From the NCBI GenBank assembly GCA_005791855.1, contig SXUH01000172.1, positions 1 through 8,465 of the forward strand: DNA of 8,465 nt, written 5' to 3'. The DNA is from Bdellovibrionales bacterium (lineage in GTDB: Bacteria; Bdellovibrionota; Bacteriovoracia; Bacteriovoracales; Bacteriovoracaceae). The notes under the pieces are model-generated. The model was not told where the DNA came from. It worked only from the letters and a program-made list of their open reading frames with translations, and did not search any database. Below, one piece after another: positions 6,401 through 8,465 of this stretch. Position 1 is the stretch's first letter, and every line of letters starts with the position of its first letter. A program made the position numbers and the translations under genes.

Positions 6401-8071
6401 ATGATTCGGAAAGAGTTCATAGACATCGTTACTAATACGGGAATGGCGACGCTCAAAGAGCTTCGGCGTCTCGCCTTAGGGAAGGAAGACGAGATCAACG
6501 AGTTCGAACTCCTCGCGATGCCGTACTTCGACGAGAACAAGTTCGCAAAGCTCTGCGCCGACAAGTTCTCCATGACCTTCATCGACCTCACGAACGCGAA
6601 GGTCCCGACGGAGACGCTCTCGACCCTCAAGAAGAGACTCGTCATCAAGTACCGATCGATCCCGATCCAGAAGACCGGGACGAAGCTCACCTTCGCGACC
6701 TTCGACCCGAGTGTGGTGACCGACGCCTCCAAGGAGTTCCAGGACACGTTCAAGAAGCAGGTCGAGTTCATCCTCACCAACATCTCCTCGTGGAAGAAGC
6801 TCTACGGCGGGATCAAGGAGTCGGTGGACGACCTCATCAACAACATCCAGGAAGTCACGGGCTCGAACGCCCCCGACGACTACATCCGCGCCGAGGACAT
6901 CTCCGACGACGTGGTGACCTTCGTGAACCGGCTCCTCGCGGAAGCCTACGTGAAGAAGGCCTCGGACAGCCACGTCGAGCCCTCCGAGAAGATCTTCCGG
7001 GTCCGGCTGCGCGTGGACGGAGGCCTGGTCGAGGTGGCCCAGCCGCCGAAGAGCATGATGCCGTCGGTCCTCTCGCGACTGAAGATCATGGCCCAGATGG
7101 ACATCTCGGAGAAGCGCAAGCCGCAGGACGGACGGATCAAGCTCCTCATCGGCGGGAGCCCCATCGACTACCGGGTCTCCTCCCTGCCGACGCTCTTCGG
7201 AGAGAAGATCGTCATGCGGCTCCTCGACTCGTCGAACCTCCAGCTCGACATGACCAAGCTCGGCTTCGAGCCCAAGCAGCTCGAGGCCTTCAAGGACGGG
7301 ATCCACCGGCCCTACGGGATGTGCCTCGTGACGGGCCCGACCGGTTCCGGGAAGACGACGACCCTCTACTCCGCCCTCGCGGAGCTGAACACCCCGGACA
7401 ACAACATCTCCACCGCGGAGGACCCCGTGGAGTTCAACCTCGAAGGGATCAACCAGGTGAACGTGAAGAAGGACGTGGGCCTCACCTTCCCGGCGGCCCT
7501 CAAGGCCTTCCTCCGGCAGGACCCGGACATCATCATGGTGGGGGAGATCCGGGACCTCGAGGTCGGGGAGATCGCCGTCGAGGCCGCCCTCACCGGCCAC
7601 CTCGTCCTCTCGACCCTCCACACGAACGACGCCCCGGCGACGGTGACCCGGCTCCTGAACATGGGGATCGAGCCGTTCCTCGTGGTGGCCGCCCTGAACG
7701 TCATCGTGGCCCAGCGGCTCTGCCGGAAGATCTGCGTGAACTGCCGGGAGGAGAAGAAGGTCACGCCGGCGGAGCTCGTGGCCTGCGGCTTCGCCCCGGC
7801 CTCCGCGGAGAAGATAAAGGTCTACCACGGCAAGGGCTGCGACATCTGCAACAAGACCGGGTATAAGGGCCGGGTCGCGATCTACGAGGTCCTCTCCGTC
7901 ACCGCGAAGGTGCGGGAGCTGATCCTCCGGAACGCCTCCACGGACGACATCAAGAAGCAAGCGATCCGCGACGGGATGAAAACACTGAGAATGTGCGCGC
8001 TGACGAAAGTGGCCCAGGGCCTCACGACCCTGGAAGAAGCCGTTTCGAACTCGGCGTCGGACAACCTATAG
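6401..8071 (+). CDS. pilB: PilB: type IV pilus extension ATPase
   Basis: PilB is the hexameric cytoplasmic motor that drives addition of pilin to the type IV pilus. The 556-residue product has typical length. An N-terminal T2SSE_N (MshEN-like) region covers about 30-140, a linker with ASDSHVEPSE (187-196) opens the N2 domain, and the ATPase core follows. Visible motifs are Walker A GPTGSGKT (312-319, Lys318), Asp box STAEDPVEF (337-345), Walker B DPDIIMVGEIRD (374-385, Glu382) and His box TGHLVLSTLHTND (398-410). A zinc-binding set of Cys445, Cys448, Cys480 and Cys483 separates PilB/GspE from PilT; Cys441 lies nearby. The region RDLEVGEIA differs from the more common RDLETAEIA. Pilus extension rather than type II secretion is inferred from pilT next door. 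The first 25 or so codons are AT-richer than the rest. Its stop overlaps the ribosome binding site of pilT. Confidence 0.95.
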   Translation: MIRKEFIDIVTNTGMATLKELRRLALGKEDEINEFELLAMPYFDENKFAKLCADKFSMTFIDLTNAKVPTETLSTLKKRLVIKYRSIPIQKTGTKLTFATFDPSVVTDASKEFQDTFKKQVEFILTNISSWKKLYGGIKESVDDLINNIQEVTGSNAPDDYIRAEDISDDVVTFVNRLLAEAYVKKASDSHVEPSEKIFRVRLRVDGGLVEVAQPPKSMMPSVLSRLKIMAQMDISEKRKPQDGRIKLLIGGSPIDYRVSSLPTLFGEKIVMRLLDSSNLQLDMTKLGFEPKQLEAFKDGIHRPYGMCLVTGPTGSGKTTTLYSALAELNTPDNNISTAEDPVEFNLEGINQVNVKKDVGLTFPAALKAFLRQDPDIIMVGEIRDLEVGEIAVEAALTGHLVLSTLHTNDAPATVTRLLNMGIEPFLVVAALNVIVAQRLCRKICVNCREEKKVTPAELVACGFAPASAEKIKVYHGKGCDICNKTGYKGRVAIYEVLSVTAKVRELILRNASTDDIKKQAIRDGMKTLRMCALTKVAQGLTTLEEAVSNSASDNL

Positions 8072-8074
8072 GAG
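8071..8074 (+). promoter_or_regulatory. Ribosome binding site of pilT
   Basis: GGAG begins at the last base of the pilB stop codon (TAGGAG) and lies seven bases before the ATG at 8082. The placement ties pilT translation closely to termination of pilB. Confidence 0.7.
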
Positions 8075-8081
8075 ATCGGCC

Positions 8082-8465
8082 ATGGCTGAGAACACGAACA
8101 CCAACACCACCAAGACCAACCTCGACCAGGGGATCGGGAGCCTGCAGATCCAGCAGCTCTTCAAGGTGATGGTCGATAACAACGCCTCGGACCTGCACCT
8201 CACCGTCGGGAGCGCCCCCGGCATGCGGATCAGCGGCGACATCGTGCGGGTGAAGGTCGGGAGCCTGGGCCCCGACGACACGAAGAGGCTCATCTACCAG
8301 ATCCTCACCGAGAAGCAGAAGGCCGAGCTCGAGAAGAACCTCGAGCTGGACTTCTCCTTCGGGATCAAGGGCCTCGCCCGGTTCCGGGCCAACGTGTTCT
8401 ACTCGAAGGGCTCCGTAGCCGCCGTGTTCCGCTCGATCCCGAGCCTCATCCCGGACTTCGAGGCC
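8082..8465 (+). CDS. pilT: PilT: type IV pilus retraction ATPase (5' part, runs off the window)
   Basis: PilT powers disassembly of the type IV pilus and so drives twitching motility. Only the first 128 residues are in the window. They cover the N-terminal PAS-like domain: LQIQQLFKVMVDNNASDLHL (21-40) matches the opening of PilT proteins, SAPGMRISGDI (44-54) is the usual SxPxxRxxGxL region, and LDFSFGIKGLARFRANVF (89-106) with AAVFRSIPSLIP (113-124) matches the conserved entry into the ATPase domain. The Walker A and later motifs are beyond the end. The protein begins with about 19 residues rich in Asn and Thr that have no counterpart in the compact PilT of enteric bacteria. ATG 8082 has a strong ribosome binding site and lies 10 bases after pilB. 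PilU, a related retraction ATPase, is an alternative name. Confidence 0.9.
   Translation, partial: MAENTNTNTTKTNLDQGIGSLQIQQLFKVMVDNNASDLHLTVGSAPGMRISGDIVRVKVGSLGPDDTKRLIYQILTEKQKAELEKNLELDFSFGIKGLARFRANVFYSKGSVAAVFRSIPSLIPDFEA

Noticed and set aside
6790..7866. Plus-strand frame of 358 codons inside pilB
   Set aside because: It is a shifted frame through the PilB ATPase core, rich in Arg, Gly and Pro, with no motif of its own.
6476..7960. Minus-strand frame of 494 codons opposite pilB
   Set aside because: It is open only because the GC-rich codon bias removes stops from the antisense frame. The translation is Asp/Glu/Val/Leu/Arg-rich without domains, and pilB is certain on the other strand.

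Overview
The window is GC-rich and carries one continuous run of plus-strand genes. In order they are: the 3' end of a small unidentified gene, batA, batB (apparently fused to a batC-like part), batD, ribF, aroE, pilB and the 5' part of pilT. Gene bodies use almost only C- or G-ending codons (CTC for Leu, CGG for Arg, ATC for Ile). The content points to a Gram-negative bacterium with type IV pili. The Bat + RibF + AroE + PilB/PilT neighbourhood, and the Lys/Glu-rich tail on the BatB protein, fit the Bdellovibrionota or another deltaproteobacterial-type lineage of high GC. That assignment is from memory of gene order and is only moderately secure.

Region 1 (1-4732) is the distal part of a Bat ('Bacteroides aerotolerance') operon. 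BatA and BatB are tandem paralogues: inner-membrane proteins with von Willebrand factor A (VWA) domains whose metal-ion-dependent adhesion sites (MIDAS) look usable. BatB continues into a second membrane segment, a TPR-like region and a tail of about 120 residues that is nearly charge-balanced and contains no Arg, aromatic or aliphatic residue beyond a few Ala. BatD is a secreted, C-terminally anchored partner. The MoxR ATPase and DUF58 protein usual for such operons would lie upstream of the window.

Region 2 (4707-6343) holds two housekeeping enzymes tightly coupled to the Bat genes: RibF, which makes FMN and FAD, and a short, divergent AroE (shikimate dehydrogenase). Junctions from 1 to 6343 are overlaps of 4 to 26 bases or a gap of one base, so they look like a single transcription unit with translational coupling.

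Region 3 (6344-8465) begins with the only real intergenic gap, 57 bases, which is AT-rich and holds a small inverted repeat that would pair with the pilB ribosome binding site. It is followed by the type IV pilus extension ATPase PilB and the start of the retraction ATPase PilT, which runs off the window.

No RNA gene, mobile element, CRISPR array or clear rho-independent terminator was seen. I did not find a wholly new system. The items most worth a second look are the BatB-BatC fusion with its membrane hairpin and polyampholyte tail, the compact AroE, and the physical linkage of Bat, cofactor and pilus genes.
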